A DNA stretch of 64,000 bases from Salinimicrobium sediminilitoris (GCF_020866905.1 NZ_JAIVCC010000009.1:186001-250000), one strand, 5' to 3'; counted from the stretch's first letter, positions 35,126 through 45,324 are shown. Notes: generated by a model not told the origin, from the letters alone. A program made the numbers and translations.

Positions 35126-35572
35126 TTATTTCCAGAATTTCCTTTCACTATCTAATCTTCCTGCGGCATCAAGCACGATGTCCTCATCAAGAAAAAACCG
35201 TTTCACTTCGGCCTGATAATAAATATCCTCTCCCTGTCTCACCCACTCGGGATCTTCTATTTTCTTTTGTCCGTAATTTTTTTGAAGAGCTTCCTGAACT
35301 TCAATGGGGAGTTTATTCCAGGTGATCTCTTTCTTTTCCTTCAGAATATTTCCGGAGGTGCTAAATAGGGCTGAATAGTCATTTCCATTTATTTCAAAAT
35401 CCACCTCATAATCCTCACCAATCGAATTAAATTCAGGATCTGTGCCGTCAGGATATTGAGTCCAGAATTCATTCAGCACAACAGAAGGCACTTCCGCATA
35501 AGGATAATCATCGTCGTCGCAGGAAAGCAACACGAAACTCATCAACACCAGGAAGAGAATTCTATAATTCAT
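35126..35572 (-). CDS. PepSY-like lipoprotein
   Basis: The 148-residue product has a lipoprotein signal with lipobox VLLSC (about residue 18), followed by an Asp run (DDDDY). Two PepSY-like repeats follow, one around VVLNEFWTQYPDGTDPEFNS with DYEVDFEINGNDYSALFSTS and the second around VQEALQKNYGQKKIEDPEWV. This is the beta-lactamase-inhibitor-like PepSY fold common in Bacteroidota, often found beside two-component systems. The function is unknown. It is the first gene of the minus-strand run 35.6 to 33.5 kb. Confidence 0.85.
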   Translation of the reverse strand: MNYRILFLVLMSFVLLSCDDDDYPYAEVPSVVLNEFWTQYPDGTDPEFNSIGEDYEVDFEINGNDYSALFSTSGNILKEKKEITWNKLPIEVQEALQKNYGQKKIEDPEWVRQGEDIYYQAEVKRFFLDEDIVLDAAGRLDSERKFWK

Positions 35573-35883
35573 TTTTTGTTTCTACGAATTTGCGGAAGAA
35601 AACTGGAAGGAATTGGGAATTTGATCCTAATTTCAGAAAGTACTGGAGCAGGATCTTACATACCAAAGCCTTCCTGTGCTTCATTTTCTTTCCCGATCAT
35701 ATTTAACTAAGGTCATCAACAAACGCTTTCTAAAAAGAATATAGAAGGGATAGGGGCATATTCCTGTTTCTTTCCAGATTCACCTCTTTCCTTTAGCTCC
35801 ATTATACCTTCAAGGATTTTTATCAAAAATTCAATTTTGAAGATTTATGAACTATTAAAAAATTCAATCTAATTGGCTATTCT
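35573..35883. other. Non-coding spacer between divergent PepSY-like and PAP2 genes
   Basis: No gene supported. AT-rich, with no clear repeats or hairpins. It must carry promoters for both flanking genes, but I see no convincing full -33/-7 pair. Confidence 0.5.
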
Positions 35884-36537
35884 ATGCAAACAAGATTTAT
35901 CGGAAACAAAAATATCACCAATCAATTTTTAGTAGTTTTAATACTGCTGTTCATCTCCCTAAGCGCATTAGTCTACTTCTTTCCACCGACTTTTATTGAT
36001 ATTAAAATTTCTAAGGAAATTCAAGATGAACATGGTGCCATTGAGAATCTAATGATATTCATAAGTTGGTTTGGAGGTACAATTAAAGTTCTAAGTCTAA
36101 GTCTTGGTGCAGCTTGTGTATTCTATTTCATGAAATATGTAAAAGAAGCGCTTTTCATAGCATCAACAATGCTCGTTTCAGTAGTCAATTACGGCTTTAA
36201 GCTCCTAATCGACCGTCCGCGTCCTGACAGCAGTCTGGTAAACATTCTTCAGGATGCAGAACATCATAGTTTTCCAAGCGGACATACCTCTTTTTATGTA
36301 GTATATTTTGGCTTCCTGATTTTCTTGATGATCTATTTAAAAATACCGAAAAAGAGACTGAGATCATTGGGTATTTTCATTTGTGCCTTTCTTATTGCTA
36401 CGATTCCATTTTCGCGAATCTATTTGGGGGTCCACTGGGTAACAGATGTTATAGGAGGATTTGTATTGGGACTGATAATGCTCATAATAATTATCCAGAC
36501 TTATCTTTCAACCAAATCTTCAAAGATCAAAAAGTAA
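35884..36537 (+). CDS. PAP2-superfamily membrane phosphatase
   Basis: This is an integral-membrane phosphatase likely acting on lipid or isoprenoid phosphates. The 217-residue product has about six helices and the three PAP2 signature blocks: KLLIDRPRP (about 103-111), SFPSGHTSF (about 129-137) with the catalytic His, and SRIYLGVHWVTD (about 177-188) with the nucleophilic His and supporting Asp. Candidate substrates are undecaprenyl pyrophosphate or phosphatidylglycerol phosphate; the sequence does not decide. Confidence 0.93.
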   Translation: MQTRFIGNKNITNQFLVVLILLFISLSALVYFFPPTFIDIKISKEIQDEHGAIENLMIFISWFGGTIKVLSLSLGAACVFYFMKYVKEALFIASTMLVSVVNYGFKLLIDRPRPDSSLVNILQDAEHHSFPSGHTSFYVVYFGFLIFLMIYLKIPKKRLRSLGIFICAFLIATIPFSRIYLGVHWVTDVIGGFVLGLIMLIIIIQTYLSTKSSKIKK

Positions 36538-36544
36538 TTCAGAT

Positions 36545-37803
36545 TTAAAAATTCACACTGAAATGATGCTTTTGATTCGAATAATAGTAGGTTAGTTCCA
36601 GGTCCATTTTGTCAACTATAGCCTTTGAAATAGCCAGACCAAGGCTGGTAGAATCTACTTTTTCGGCGCCTTTAAATCTGCTGAAGATCTTGCTTTTTTC
36701 GAGAGCTCTTATTCCCGGATTCTTAAATTCTATCCTTTTAGAGGAAATCTCGATCTCAACCTCGGTGTCTGAAGCGCTGTGGAAAATGGCATTTTTGAGC
36801 AGGTTGGAGATCAGTATCCTAGCCAGGTCTTTATTTCCTAAACCAGCGATATTGTCTTCTTCAGATAAATTACTTTTACCTCCCGGTGTGCGGCAAAATC
36901 TCCGAAATCGGCCATGATCTGTTTTACAAGGGCATTCCAGTTGATCTTTTATTTTTCTGCAAACTGCCTGTTTTCGATACGGGAAAGCAATATCAGTGAT
37001 CTGTTGAGACGAGTAAGTCTTTCCAGACTTTGAAGAACTGCACCAAGCTCTTCCATTTGTTGGGGCGGGAGATCAGTATTTTCGGCCATTAATTCCAGTT
37101 TATTGATGCTTATTGCGAGAGGAGTTTGTAGCTCATGCGAGGCATTTTCAATAAATTCTTTTTGACTCTTGTAACTTTCCACAGATTTCTTCAGCAGCCG
37201 GTCGATTCGTTCATTGAGCAATTGAAATTCCTCAATTTTAGTATATTCAAATTCGATTCTGTTATTTCTTTCTATGCTGAATTCCTCCAACCTACGGAGG
37301 AGCTTGTAAAATGGCTTCCATGCCTTTTGCTGAAAAAAGCTGTTCAGCAACACTATGGTTAGGATCAGGCCCAGATAAAGCCACAGGAGCGAAAAGAAAA
37401 GTTCCTTCCTTAGATCATCTTCCTCGACCATTGAAGTCACTACCTTTATCTTGTAAAACGAACCATCCTGTTGAAAAACGCTTTCTAAAAGGCGTACCGG
37501 TTCATATTCTTCCTCATTTTCCATAAACATTAAGGTGTCCCGGTAAGCATCAGTAACCCCCTTACTAAATTCGGGTGTTGTTGGAGTAATAATATAATTG
37601 CCGTCTTTGAATGCATTTTTTTTCAGAACTGAAGAATCTTGTTTTGCTTTCCTTATTACCAGCGTTTTTTGATTGTCCAGCCCGTCATCCATTCTGTCAT
37701 AGATCTCATCTAATATTTCGAAATAAAAGATAAGGGCCCACAAACCGAGTAAAAAGACAAGGATTACTGCGAAGTAAGTAGTAGTGTAATTGAGTAATTT
37801 CAT
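36545..37803 (-). pseudogene. Sensor histidine kinase, broken by a stop and a frameshift
   Basis: The frame from ATG 37803 gives two membrane helices (about 8-28 and 135-155), a periplasmic sensor part and the dimerisation domain with KEFIENASHELQTPLAISIN (phospho-His), ending RQFAEK at an in-frame TAA (36949-36951). The same frame then continues as KINWNALVKQIMADFGDF plus AAHREVKVIYL. A one-base shift near 36865 is needed to go on with EEDNIAGLGNKDLARILISN and the rest of the HATPase domain (NLLKNAIFH, GLAISKAIVD), ending at 36545. The ATP-binding domain is thus cut off. The ATGA overlap with the response-regulator gene is preserved. Confidence 0.88.
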
Positions 37804-38477
37804 GGAATCAGGAGCTTATAACCAATTCCATAGACTGCTTTGATCTCCAGTCCCGCATTCTTATCGGATAGTTTCTTTCTCAAATTTTTTATCTGCGAAT
37901 AAATAAAATCAAAGTTATCTGTCTGGTCAATATAGTCGCCCCAAACATGTTCAGCAAGCGCGGATTTGCTTACCAGCCGGTCCTGGTTGGTGCCAAGGTA
38001 GAACAGTACAGCAAATTCCTTTCGGTTAAGTTCGAGTTCTTCTCCGTCCACTGCGACCAGGTGGCTGTCGATATTTATGCTAACATTCGCAATTTTAAGC
38101 AAATTGCTGCCGTCCAATTTCCGACGACGGAGTACAGCTTTGACCCTTGCGTTGAGTTCGGCCATATGGAAAGGTTTTGGGAGATAATCATCGGCACCTA
38201 ATTCCAAGCCTTAAACTTTATCGTCAAGAGAATCCTTAGCAGAAACTATGATCACAGAATCTGAAAATCCTTTATCTTTTAATATTCTCAGGATCTCGAG
38301 GCCATTTCCGTCGGGCAGACCGATATCCAGGAGAATGCAATCGTAATCGTAAACTCCTATCTTTGACATGGCTTCTTCATAAGTTGCGACAGGCTCCACC
38401 AGGAAATTTTCCTTTTCCAGGGTGGCCTGCATATTCTGCCTCATGTCTTTCTCGTCTTCAATGATCAGGATCTTCAT
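37800..38477 (-). pseudogene. OmpR-type response regulator, interrupted by one in-frame stop
   Basis: The frame from ATG 38477 encodes a receiver domain (MKILIIEDEKDMRQN, phospho-Asp in CILLDIGLPDGNG, SAKDSLDDKV) and then TAA at 38211-38213. Without any shift the same frame continues GLELGADDYLPKPF and a full winged-helix output domain to GIGYKLLIP at 37800. The expected residue at the stop is Lys (DDKVKGLELGADD), so a single AAA to TAA change explains it. An ATG just after the stop could start a receiver-less DNA-binding fragment, but no ribosome site is evident. It overlaps the broken kinase by 4 bases and is divergent from a PepSY-like gene. Confidence 0.9.
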
Positions 38478-38588
38478 AGTTCCAAAAGTAAGAGTGAATT
38501 TGGGAAAGATTTAGGTTTCGTCAAAAGCTGATTCCTAACTTTTTCCAGATTTAAGAACTTACTTCGCCTCAAATTAAAAAAACAAGTT

Positions 38589-39020
38589 ATGAAAAAAGTA
38601 ATTGTATCGGCGTTTTGCGCCTTCTTCTCAGTTGGAATGTTTGCACAGGTAAACACCAATAATTTACCGTCTACTGCACAAGATTTCATCAACAAGCATT
38701 TTTCCTCAGTTTCGGTGGTAGATGTGGATGAAAACAGCAACTGGCAAATTTGGGAAGATGAAAAATACGAAGTAAAACTGTCTAATGGTATTGAGCTGGA
38801 TTTTGATGAGAACGGTAATATCATTGAGATCGACAGTAAAAACAATGAAGCTATTCCAGTGGCGACATTACCCTCAAAAATAAGTTCTTATCTACAGGCC
38901 AATTATGCCAATGCGCAGGTAATTGGATGGGAAAAACAGGACAATGAACAGGAGGTTGAGTTAGCCGATGGTATAGAGTTAGAATTTGATGCTGAGGGGA
39001 ACTTTAGAAAGTTAGACTAA
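38589..39020 (+). CDS. Secreted PepSY-like protein
   Basis: The 143-residue product has a cleavable signal peptide (about residues 1-19, ending MFA-Q) and two PepSY-like repeats, each with the pattern LPSTAQDFINKHF or LPSKISSYLQANY followed by an acidic strand pair (YEVKLSNGIELDFDENGNI and EVELADGIELEFDAEGNF). Such genes often sit next to two-component systems in Bacteroidota. Here it is divergent from the broken regulator/kinase pair, from which it is separated by 111 bases, so it was probably that system's target. A strong terminator follows. Confidence 0.87.
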   Translation: MKKVIVSAFCAFFSVGMFAQVNTNNLPSTAQDFINKHFSSVSVVDVDENSNWQIWEDEKYEVKLSNGIELDFDENGNIIEIDSKNNEAIPVATLPSKISSYLQANYANAQVIGWEKQDNEQEVELADGIELEFDAEGNFRKLD

Positions 39021-39042
39021 ATCCTAATTTAGAAAATGCAGT

Positions 39043-39080
39043 AAATATAGGTTGCCAGGTGGCAACCTATATTTATTTTA
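39043..39080 (+). terminator. Rho-independent terminator after the PepSY-like gene
   Basis: A perfect 14-bp stem, AAATATAGGTTGCC (39043-39056) with GGCAACCTATATTT (39061-39074), closes an AGGT loop, followed by ATTTTA. Confidence 0.85.
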
Positions 39081-39426
39081 AAGAAAATTTTATTTAGTAC
39101 CGCTGGTAATTAAAAGCTGATTATACAAATTTTGAATGTTAGATAACTTGACTTTATTCCTACCTTTTTGGGCCGGGAAATTGCGAATGTATAAATACAT
39201 TTTTTATCATTTTCTTATTAATTAATATCCCATTATTAAAGTCTTGAGCCTGAAAGTCGAGGAAGAACTGACACTCATTAAAGAAAATCATAGTGATAAG
39301 AAATTTCAGGAAAATACCAGTGAAGAATTTTGGAAGTAATTCCAAGACTTAATCGTCGTAGATTAGAGTTATTTTGAAATTCTGTGGAAATTGCCTTAAC
39401 TTCTTTAGAAAAACAATCCACAACCA
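39081..39426. other. Spacer without a supported gene
   Basis: No complete gene is visible. A plus-strand open stretch (about 39250-39349) reading LKVEEELTLIKENHSDKKFQ then ENTSEEFWK has the composition of coding sequence but no start, and may be a gene fragment. Confidence 0.4.
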
Positions 39427-39964
39427 ATGACAAATAATTCAGAAATTTTTACTGTAGGTCACTCCACTCGTTCTCTGGAGGAATTTCTGAACATCCTCAA
39501 TAACTTTGGAATAGAAGTACTTGTGGATGTGAGACGATATCCCGGTTCCAGGAGGTCTCCTCATTTTAATAAGGAAAATCTAAAAAACTCTATACCCGAA
39601 AATGACATTTTTTATCATCATTTTGAAGATCTAGGTGGAAGGAGAAAAACCAGCAAAAATTCTACAAACAGGATGGAGACTGCTATCCTTTAGACGTTAC
39701 GCAGATTTTATGGAAACTGATATTTTCCGGAATGCCGTAGAAAAGCTTGAGGAGTTAGCCTGTGAATCTAGAGTGGCATATATGTGCTCAGAAACTGTAT
39801 GGTGGAGCTGCCACAGGGCATTAATTTCTGATTTAATGAAGTTAAGAGGCTGGAAAGTGACGCATCTTATGGCCACTAATAAAACCATGGAACACCCTTA
39901 CACCAAGCCTGCAGAAATTATTAATGGCAAATTAAAATATTCAAAAAATATCTCTGAAAGCTGA
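39427..39964 (+). pseudogene. DUF488-family protein, frameshifted
   Basis: The first frame encodes the family N-terminus (FTVGHSTRSLEEFLNIL, VDVRRYPGSRRSPHFN, LGGRRKTSKNST) and runs off at TAG 39691. A second frame takes over at about 39660-39675 with TGWRLLSFRRYADFMETDIF and the family Cys motif YMCSETVWWSCHRALISDLM, ending at 39964. One missing or extra base in the AAACAGG stretch explains the break. The intact protein would be about 178 residues. DUF488 function is unknown. Confidence 0.85.
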
Positions 39965-39986
39965 TTTTAGGTAGATTATTTCTTAA

Positions 39987-41261
39987 TTAATCTTTTTTTG
40001 GATCCATCTGAGAGGAAATGAAAGGAACTCTGGGAGCAAGAAAATATCCTGTAAGACTTGCGAAAAGAATAGGAATGAAATAAGCAAATCCTGTGAGCGT
40101 TGCCAGCAGAATTGTTGTACTCATGGGAGTTCTGGTAACGCAGGCATTAATAGCTGCCATACAGCTGATAATAGCAAGGGCCGGATCTACAGAAGGAAAT
40201 AAATTATGGATTATAAGCCCCAGGGTAGTACCTACAAAGAAAAGCGGAATTATAAAACCACCTCTCCAACCTGAAGTCACTGTAATGGCAATAGCGAAGA
40301 TCTTAAAGATCAGGATCAAGACCAGGAAATCCAGATTTAGGTCTGCAAGAAGAAGGTTGTTGAGCTGATGATGTCCAAAATAGCGGGTGAGAGGAAAGTA
40401 ATATGCAATGGTTCCCAAAGCAATTCCTCCAATGAAGGTTTTCACATAAACCGGTAGCAGCAACTTACCAAAGCCGGCCTTAAAAAATTTGGTGCAAAAA
40501 ATAAACACCCAGCCTAAAAGGGTAGCTGCAACGCCAAATAGGACGGCGTATGCAAAATCAAATTTCCCCTGAACTTCATAAGTGGGCAGGTCCCATATAG
40601 GCCCCAGCCCCAGGTGGATGATCAGTGCAAAAATTACGTAACTAAAGCAACTAGCTACAAATGCCGGGATTATCGCTTTATAATATTCGGCGGCGTGTTT
40701 GTGATGAAGAATTTCAAGAGAGAATAGGCTACCTCCCAAAGGTGCACCGAAGAGAGCTGTAAATCCCGATGCCATACCTGCAATGCTCATCGATCTTAGA
40801 TCTTCCCCTTTTAACCGCAGCACTTTTCCAAACCAGGATCCGGTGGAACCTGTAACCTGCACCAGTGGTGCTTCAGGTCCAAGGCTGCCTCCCGAGGCAA
40901 CGCAAAGCAATGAGGACAGTACCATAGAAGGATTATTCCTGGAATCCAATTTACCCTTATTAAATCGGATATTGTTTACTATAAGATCGATCTCGCCAGG
41001 ATCACCAATAAAATGAATAATGAGTCCTGCCAGCAATCCGGAGATAGCCATTGTTGGAATTACCTGCCAGCCTTCAAAGATGGCTAATCCGTGCATCATA
41101 AATTCCAGAATGATCCAGTAAACGCCGGCTATAAGGCCACCAATGATCCCAAGAATTGCCCAGAGGAAAAAGTGCCGGCTAAATACGAAAGGATTAAATT
41201 TAATTGGTTCGTCCAGAAGATTAAGATATGTTATTAATCTTCTCTTGTCTTTAATCTTCAT
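39987..41261 (-). CDS. ClC-family chloride channel/transporter
   Basis: This is an inner-membrane ClC protein of 424 residues with about ten to twelve helices. The anion-selectivity motifs are GSLGPEAPLVQ (G(K/R)EGP-like block at about 130-140, with the gating Glu in place), GSLFSLEILHHK and GWRGGFIIPLFFVGTTLG (GxFxP block). There are no C-terminal CBS domains. Whether it is a channel or a Cl-/H+ or F-/H+ antiporter cannot be decided by eye. It lies between two pseudogenes but is intact. Confidence 0.92.
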   Translation of the reverse strand: MKIKDKRRLITYLNLLDEPIKFNPFVFSRHFFLWAILGIIGGLIAGVYWIILEFMMHGLAIFEGWQVIPTMAISGLLAGLIIHFIGDPGEIDLIVNNIRFNKGKLDSRNNPSMVLSSLLCVASGGSLGPEAPLVQVTGSTGSWFGKVLRLKGEDLRSMSIAGMASGFTALFGAPLGGSLFSLEILHHKHAAEYYKAIIPAFVASCFSYVIFALIIHLGLGPIWDLPTYEVQGKFDFAYAVLFGVAATLLGWVFIFCTKFFKAGFGKLLLPVYVKTFIGGIALGTIAYYFPLTRYFGHHQLNNLLLADLNLDFLVLILIFKIFAIAITVTSGWRGGFIIPLFFVGTTLGLIIHNLFPSVDPALAIISCMAAINACVTRTPMSTTILLATLTGFAYFIPILFASLTGYFLAPRVPFISSQMDPKKD

Positions 41262-41454
41262 TTCAGTTTTAAGTGAAGGATAAAAGTTTAAATATTCTCT
41301 AATGACGGCAATTTATAAAAATATCTAACGAATACTAGTGGTTGCAGCATTTGCTCTATTACCTGAATAACAGCCAAATAATATAACATTAACTGATCTT
41401 GCTCATTTTTTTTAGGAAAGAACAGGGATAAGTGTGTCCTAAATTTAAGGTTTT

Positions 41455-41640
41455 ATGAAAATTCTAATCCTGTCAGATTTTTCACCAGTTGCAATTAATG
41501 CAACCCATTATGCAATGGATTTGTTGCAGAATGAACAGGTGACTTTTACTTTGTTGAATATTTGGTTTGGGGGAAAGAATTGCTGGAAAGCGACAAAGCC
41601 AGCTGGAAAGAAAACACCTGATAAGCATTTGAAATGGTAA
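41455..41640 (+). pseudogene. N-terminal stub of a universal stress protein
   Basis: The first 37 codons (MKILILSDFSPVAINATHYA followed by LLQNEQVTFTLLNIW) match the N-terminus of UspA-type proteins, including the nucleotide-pocket Asp. The frame then changes to unrelated sequence and stops at 41640, inside the start of moaC. More than 200 residues of a usual flavobacterial Usp are missing, so a deletion joined the stub to moaC. Confidence 0.72.
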
Positions 41641-42548
41641 ATATTACCCATAAATCCAATACCCTTAGAAAAGCTATTGCCCATGCGGTTGTCCGGGCAA
41701 GTTCTTCTGAAACCATTCATGCAATCGAGCAAAAAAAGGTTCCAAAAGGAGATGTGTTTGAAATGGCAAAAACCGCCGGACTTTTCGCGGCGAAACGCAC
41801 GAGCGATATGATCCCCGATTGCCACCCGTTACCTGTGGAATACACGAACATTAGATATCGCATTGAAGACCTTGCAGTTTTTGTTGAAGTCGAAGTGCAC
41901 ACCATTTATAAAACCGGTGTGGAATTGGAAGCTATGCACGCCGCTTCGGTTGTGGCTTTGACCATGTACGATATGCTTAAACCCATTGACAAGGGAATAA
42001 CTATAGAAAACATCAAGCTGCTCGAAAAAAAGGGCGGAAAAACCGATTACAGAAAAGTAGTGGAAGAAAATGATCTTAAAGCTACAGTTATTGTTTGCTC
42101 TGACTCCATTTCTGCAGGAGATTAAGAGGATCGGGCAGGGAAGGCTATAATTGGTAAGCTAAAAGCCTATGAAGTAGCCGTGGAAGATTATCTGATCATT
42201 CCAGATGAGAAGGACCGGATCCAGGAACTCATAAAGCAAAAATGTGCGGCAGGGGTTAATATGGTCATTCTTACAGGTGGCACAGGGGTTTCTCCCAGAG
42301 ACATCACTCCCGAAGCGATTAGGCCCCTTCTGGAAAGGCCTGTTCCCGGTATAGAGGAGGCAATTAGGAATTACGGACAGGAAAGGACGCTCTATTCTAT
42401 GCTGTCGCGTTCGGTATCAGGTTTAATTGGAAATACCCTGATACTTGCTCTTCCCGGTTCCACAAAAGGCGCAGAAGAATCTATGGATGCAGTTTTCCCG
42501 GCGGTGATGCATATTTTTAGAGTGTTGGCTGCTTTTAATCATGACTGA
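41634..42548 (+). pseudogene. moaCB: MoaC-MogA/MoaB fusion with one in-frame stop
   Basis: The frame from ATG 41634 encodes a full MoaC domain (cyclic pyranopterin monophosphate synthase): MVNITHKSNTLRKAIAHAVV, KRTSDMIPDCHPLPVEYT, GVELEAMHAASVVALTMYDM and LLEKKGGKTDYRK. A linker and the first strand of a MogA/MoaB domain follow (VIVCSDSISAGD), then TAA at 42123-42125. Downstream the same frame resumes with EDRAGKAIIGKLKAYEV and the molybdopterin-binding motif ILTGGTGVSPRDITPEAI, ending at 42548. The fusion is a known flavobacterial arrangement. MoaC alone may still work; the MogA half would need its own start (ATG 42180 lacks the first motif). No other moa genes are in the window. Confidence 0.87.
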
Positions 42549-43119
42549 GTCATTTTGAAATGATAGTGAAGTGATAAATTTTTGAGAAGAATTCAGTCCG
42601 GATTCTGGTATAAATATGAAGGGTATTCGAAAACTTTCTGTCGAACTATAGACTCTCTCATAAAAAGTTATAGAGGGATAATACTTCTCCCAGCTCTAGT
42701 TATATTCCTCGTAAACTTCTAAATATCGCATTGTATTTTCTATTCTGCCAGCATTAGTATTGAGGTGCTTTAGGTGCTATTAAAATGTAGCCTAATGCCT
42801 TTTCTCTATTGTTCTTCACAGCTATTGTAGATTCTCTTTTGGGTATAGGTGCTGCTAGTCCTGTGGGTGACAACTAATATATGAAGCTAAGTTTTATCAC
42901 TAGTACTTATTCGTTTTTGCAGTAAAAAATTATAAGAATTCCACCCTCTTTAGTTTATCCAGTATTTTAGGCTAAAGCTGTAAATTTTGATTTTTTAGAT
43001 TTTGTATTCCTATAAGTAGTTTGCAAAATGTAGAAGCTTAATATAATGTGCTTTGTGATTTATTTTATAATGGAATCTGTGAGATATAAGGCTTATATTA
43101 GTATAAAAACATTTTTATT
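42549..43119. other. Non-coding, decayed region holding a dispersed gene remnant
   Basis: No intact gene. The stretch holds the 100-bp repeat described separately. A minus-strand open frame next to it (about 42765-42860, reading SPTGLAAPIPKRESTIAVKN) has coding-like composition but no start. The rest is AT-rich with no clear signal. Confidence 0.5.
42688..42787 (-). repeat. Dispersed 100-bp repeat, copy A (C-terminal coding remnant)
   Basis: This stretch is about 80-85% identical to 59074-59173. On the minus strand 42776-42696 is open and ends in a stop: HLKHLNTNAGRIENTMRYLE then VYEEYN. Copy B preserves a slightly longer upstream part (QHFNSHLKHLTTDAGRI) before it frameshifts. The two are relics of the C-terminus of the same gene family, which I cannot identify. 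Confidence 0.7.
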
Positions 43120-45324
43120 TTGGGTACTGTTTCCCTTTTCACTTCCGAAAAACTTAAAAAATTTCAAATTTTCCTGAAAAGCATGGTTTTTTCGAGGGCG
43201 GTTCTCGTGGGTATAGCGGTAAGTCTACCCATAATTATAGGGACTCAACTGGGATATTTTGAAATTGGATTAGCACTTAGTTTTGGAGCCTTTTGGAGTT
43301 CGCCGAGTGATATTAGCGGTAATTTTCGACATAAAAAAACAGGTATTCTTATCTCTGCTGGATTGGCAATGGTTGTAAGTTTTATTTGAGGGCATCTTCA
43401 TTACGAAACGTGGCTTTCTCTTCCTGTTTTAGGGATTTTAAGTTTTAGTATTGCCTTGATTTCAATCTATGGATTTCGTGCTTCACTAATCAGTTTTTCG
43501 GGACTTTTGGCCCTGGTGCTTAGCCTCGCACACGATTCAGAGAAGCTGGAGATTTATCAATTTGCTCTGTTAATAGGTGTGGGAGGGCTTTGGTATTTGT
43601 TCCTGGTCAAAATTTTATATCGCTTAAATCCAAAGGCAGAGACAGAGGAGCTAATGTCTGAAACTTACGAACTAACCGCAAAATTTATAGCAACACGTGG
43701 AGAATTGCTCGATACACATAAAGATTCTGAAAAACTGTACTCTAAATTAATAAAATTACAAGATGAGCTTACCGATAATCATGAGGTCCTGAGAGAAATT
43801 TTAATCCTTTCCAGAAAAAATTCCGGGTGGTCGAATTATCAGGATAAACGCTTGTTAATATTCGTGCAATTAGTGGAAATGTTGGAAACACCAACCGCTA
43901 ATCCAGTAAATTATGACCGAATGGAAGCTCTCTTTAAAGATCATCCCCAGTTCATTAAAATTTTTCAGAACATTATATTCAGAATGTCGGACCAACTGCA
44001 GATAATTTCAGAAGCGGGAAACAGTAAAATTAGTCTGGCTAAAAACGAAATTATAAGTAAGAGCCTTGAAGATGCAAGACTCCAAATTAACCAACTTCGT
44101 GAATCCGGGAAATATGAGGAATATCTCATGCTCCAAAATTTGCTCGAATATCAAATAAAACAATTCAAAAAGCTTAAAAGAATAAAATGGTTGTTGGGGG
44201 ATAATAATCCTACGGCAGTCGAAACTATTGATAGAAAAACTACCAAAGGTTTTATTGTACTACAAAAATATGACCTGGAACTATTGAAAAGGAATTTTAA
44301 TTTTAAGTCTGGTATTTTTAGACATTCGTTTCGCCTGGCGGTTACCATTATGATTGGTTATACAATAGGTGCGCTTCTGCCTTTTCAGAACCCTTACTGG
44401 ATTTTGTTGACTATTATCGTCATTATGCGACCCAGCTACGGACTCACAAAAAGTCGCGCAAAAGACCGAATAATAGGCACATTTATAGGCGGAGCTATCG
44501 CCACTGCTATGGTTTTCTTAATACAAAACCCAATTGTGTATGGTATCCTGGGCGTGGCCTCTCTCGTCATTTCGCTTTCCATGGTACAAAAAAACTATAA
44601 AGCTTCAGCGACTTTTATTACTTTGGGTGTAATTTTTATGTATGCCATTTTACAAACAGATGTCCTCTCCGTGATAACATTTCGAATTTTAGATACTCTT
44701 GTAGGAGCTATTCTTTCTTATGTTGCCATGAGATGGCTTTTGCCCACATGGGAGTTTGTCGAAATCAAGAAAAGTATTAAAAAAAGCGTGCAAGCCAATA
44801 AAGATTTTTTTCATGCAGTCACTGAATATTATCAGCAGAAAGGAAAGATCCCAACCTCCTATAAAATAGCACGGAAAACGGCATTTTTAGAAACCTCTAA
44901 TTTAAATGCGGCTTTCCAGCGAATGGCGCAGGAACCCAGATCAAAACAAAGGGAAACCGATAAAAGTTATGAACTGGTTGTTTTGAACCATAGATTTTTG
45001 GCATCATTAGCTTCATTAAGCACTTATATGCAACACCAAAAAACTACCGAAGCATCGAAGGAGTTCAAAATGGTAACTGCGAAAATTGAGGAGAATTTAA
45101 ATAACGTTCTCAAATGTCTAAATCAAAGAAATTGTGACTATACGAACACTTCGAGCTTAAAAGCTTCTTTTTTTGAGGAACAAATACCCAGGTTCGATTC
45201 ATTGAAAGTTGAGAATTTTTCAAATAATCTTCAAGAGGCGCATTTGGTGTGGGAACAACTGGAATGGATGTTTTCTGTTAGTGATAAGATGTTGAGACTG
45301 ACCGAAACTTTAAAAAGTATTTAA
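43120..45324 (+). pseudogene. FUSC/YccS-family membrane protein with one in-frame stop
   Basis: The family has two sets of membrane helices flanking cytoplasmic helical domains. The first 89 codons (from TTG 43120; ATG 43183 is an alternative) encode GVLVGIAV-like AVLVGIAVSLPIIIGTQLGY and GLALSFGAFWSSPSDISGNF, then TGA at 43387-43389. The same frame continues GHLHYETWLSLPVLGILSFS and reads to 45324, including the second helix set (GYTIGALLPFQNPYWILLTI and VGAILSYVAMRWLLPTWEFV). One base change (for example GGA to TGA) explains the break. An internal start at 43456 could give a 622-residue product lacking the first helices. The intact length would be about 734 residues. Confidence 0.87.

Noticed and set aside
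37800-45324. Stop-codon readthrough or selenocysteine/pyrrolysine recoding to explain the in-frame stops
   Set aside because: Both TAA and TGA occur, at non-equivalent positions in unrelated genes, with no matching downstream hairpin and alongside real frameshifts and truncations. Decay explains all of them.
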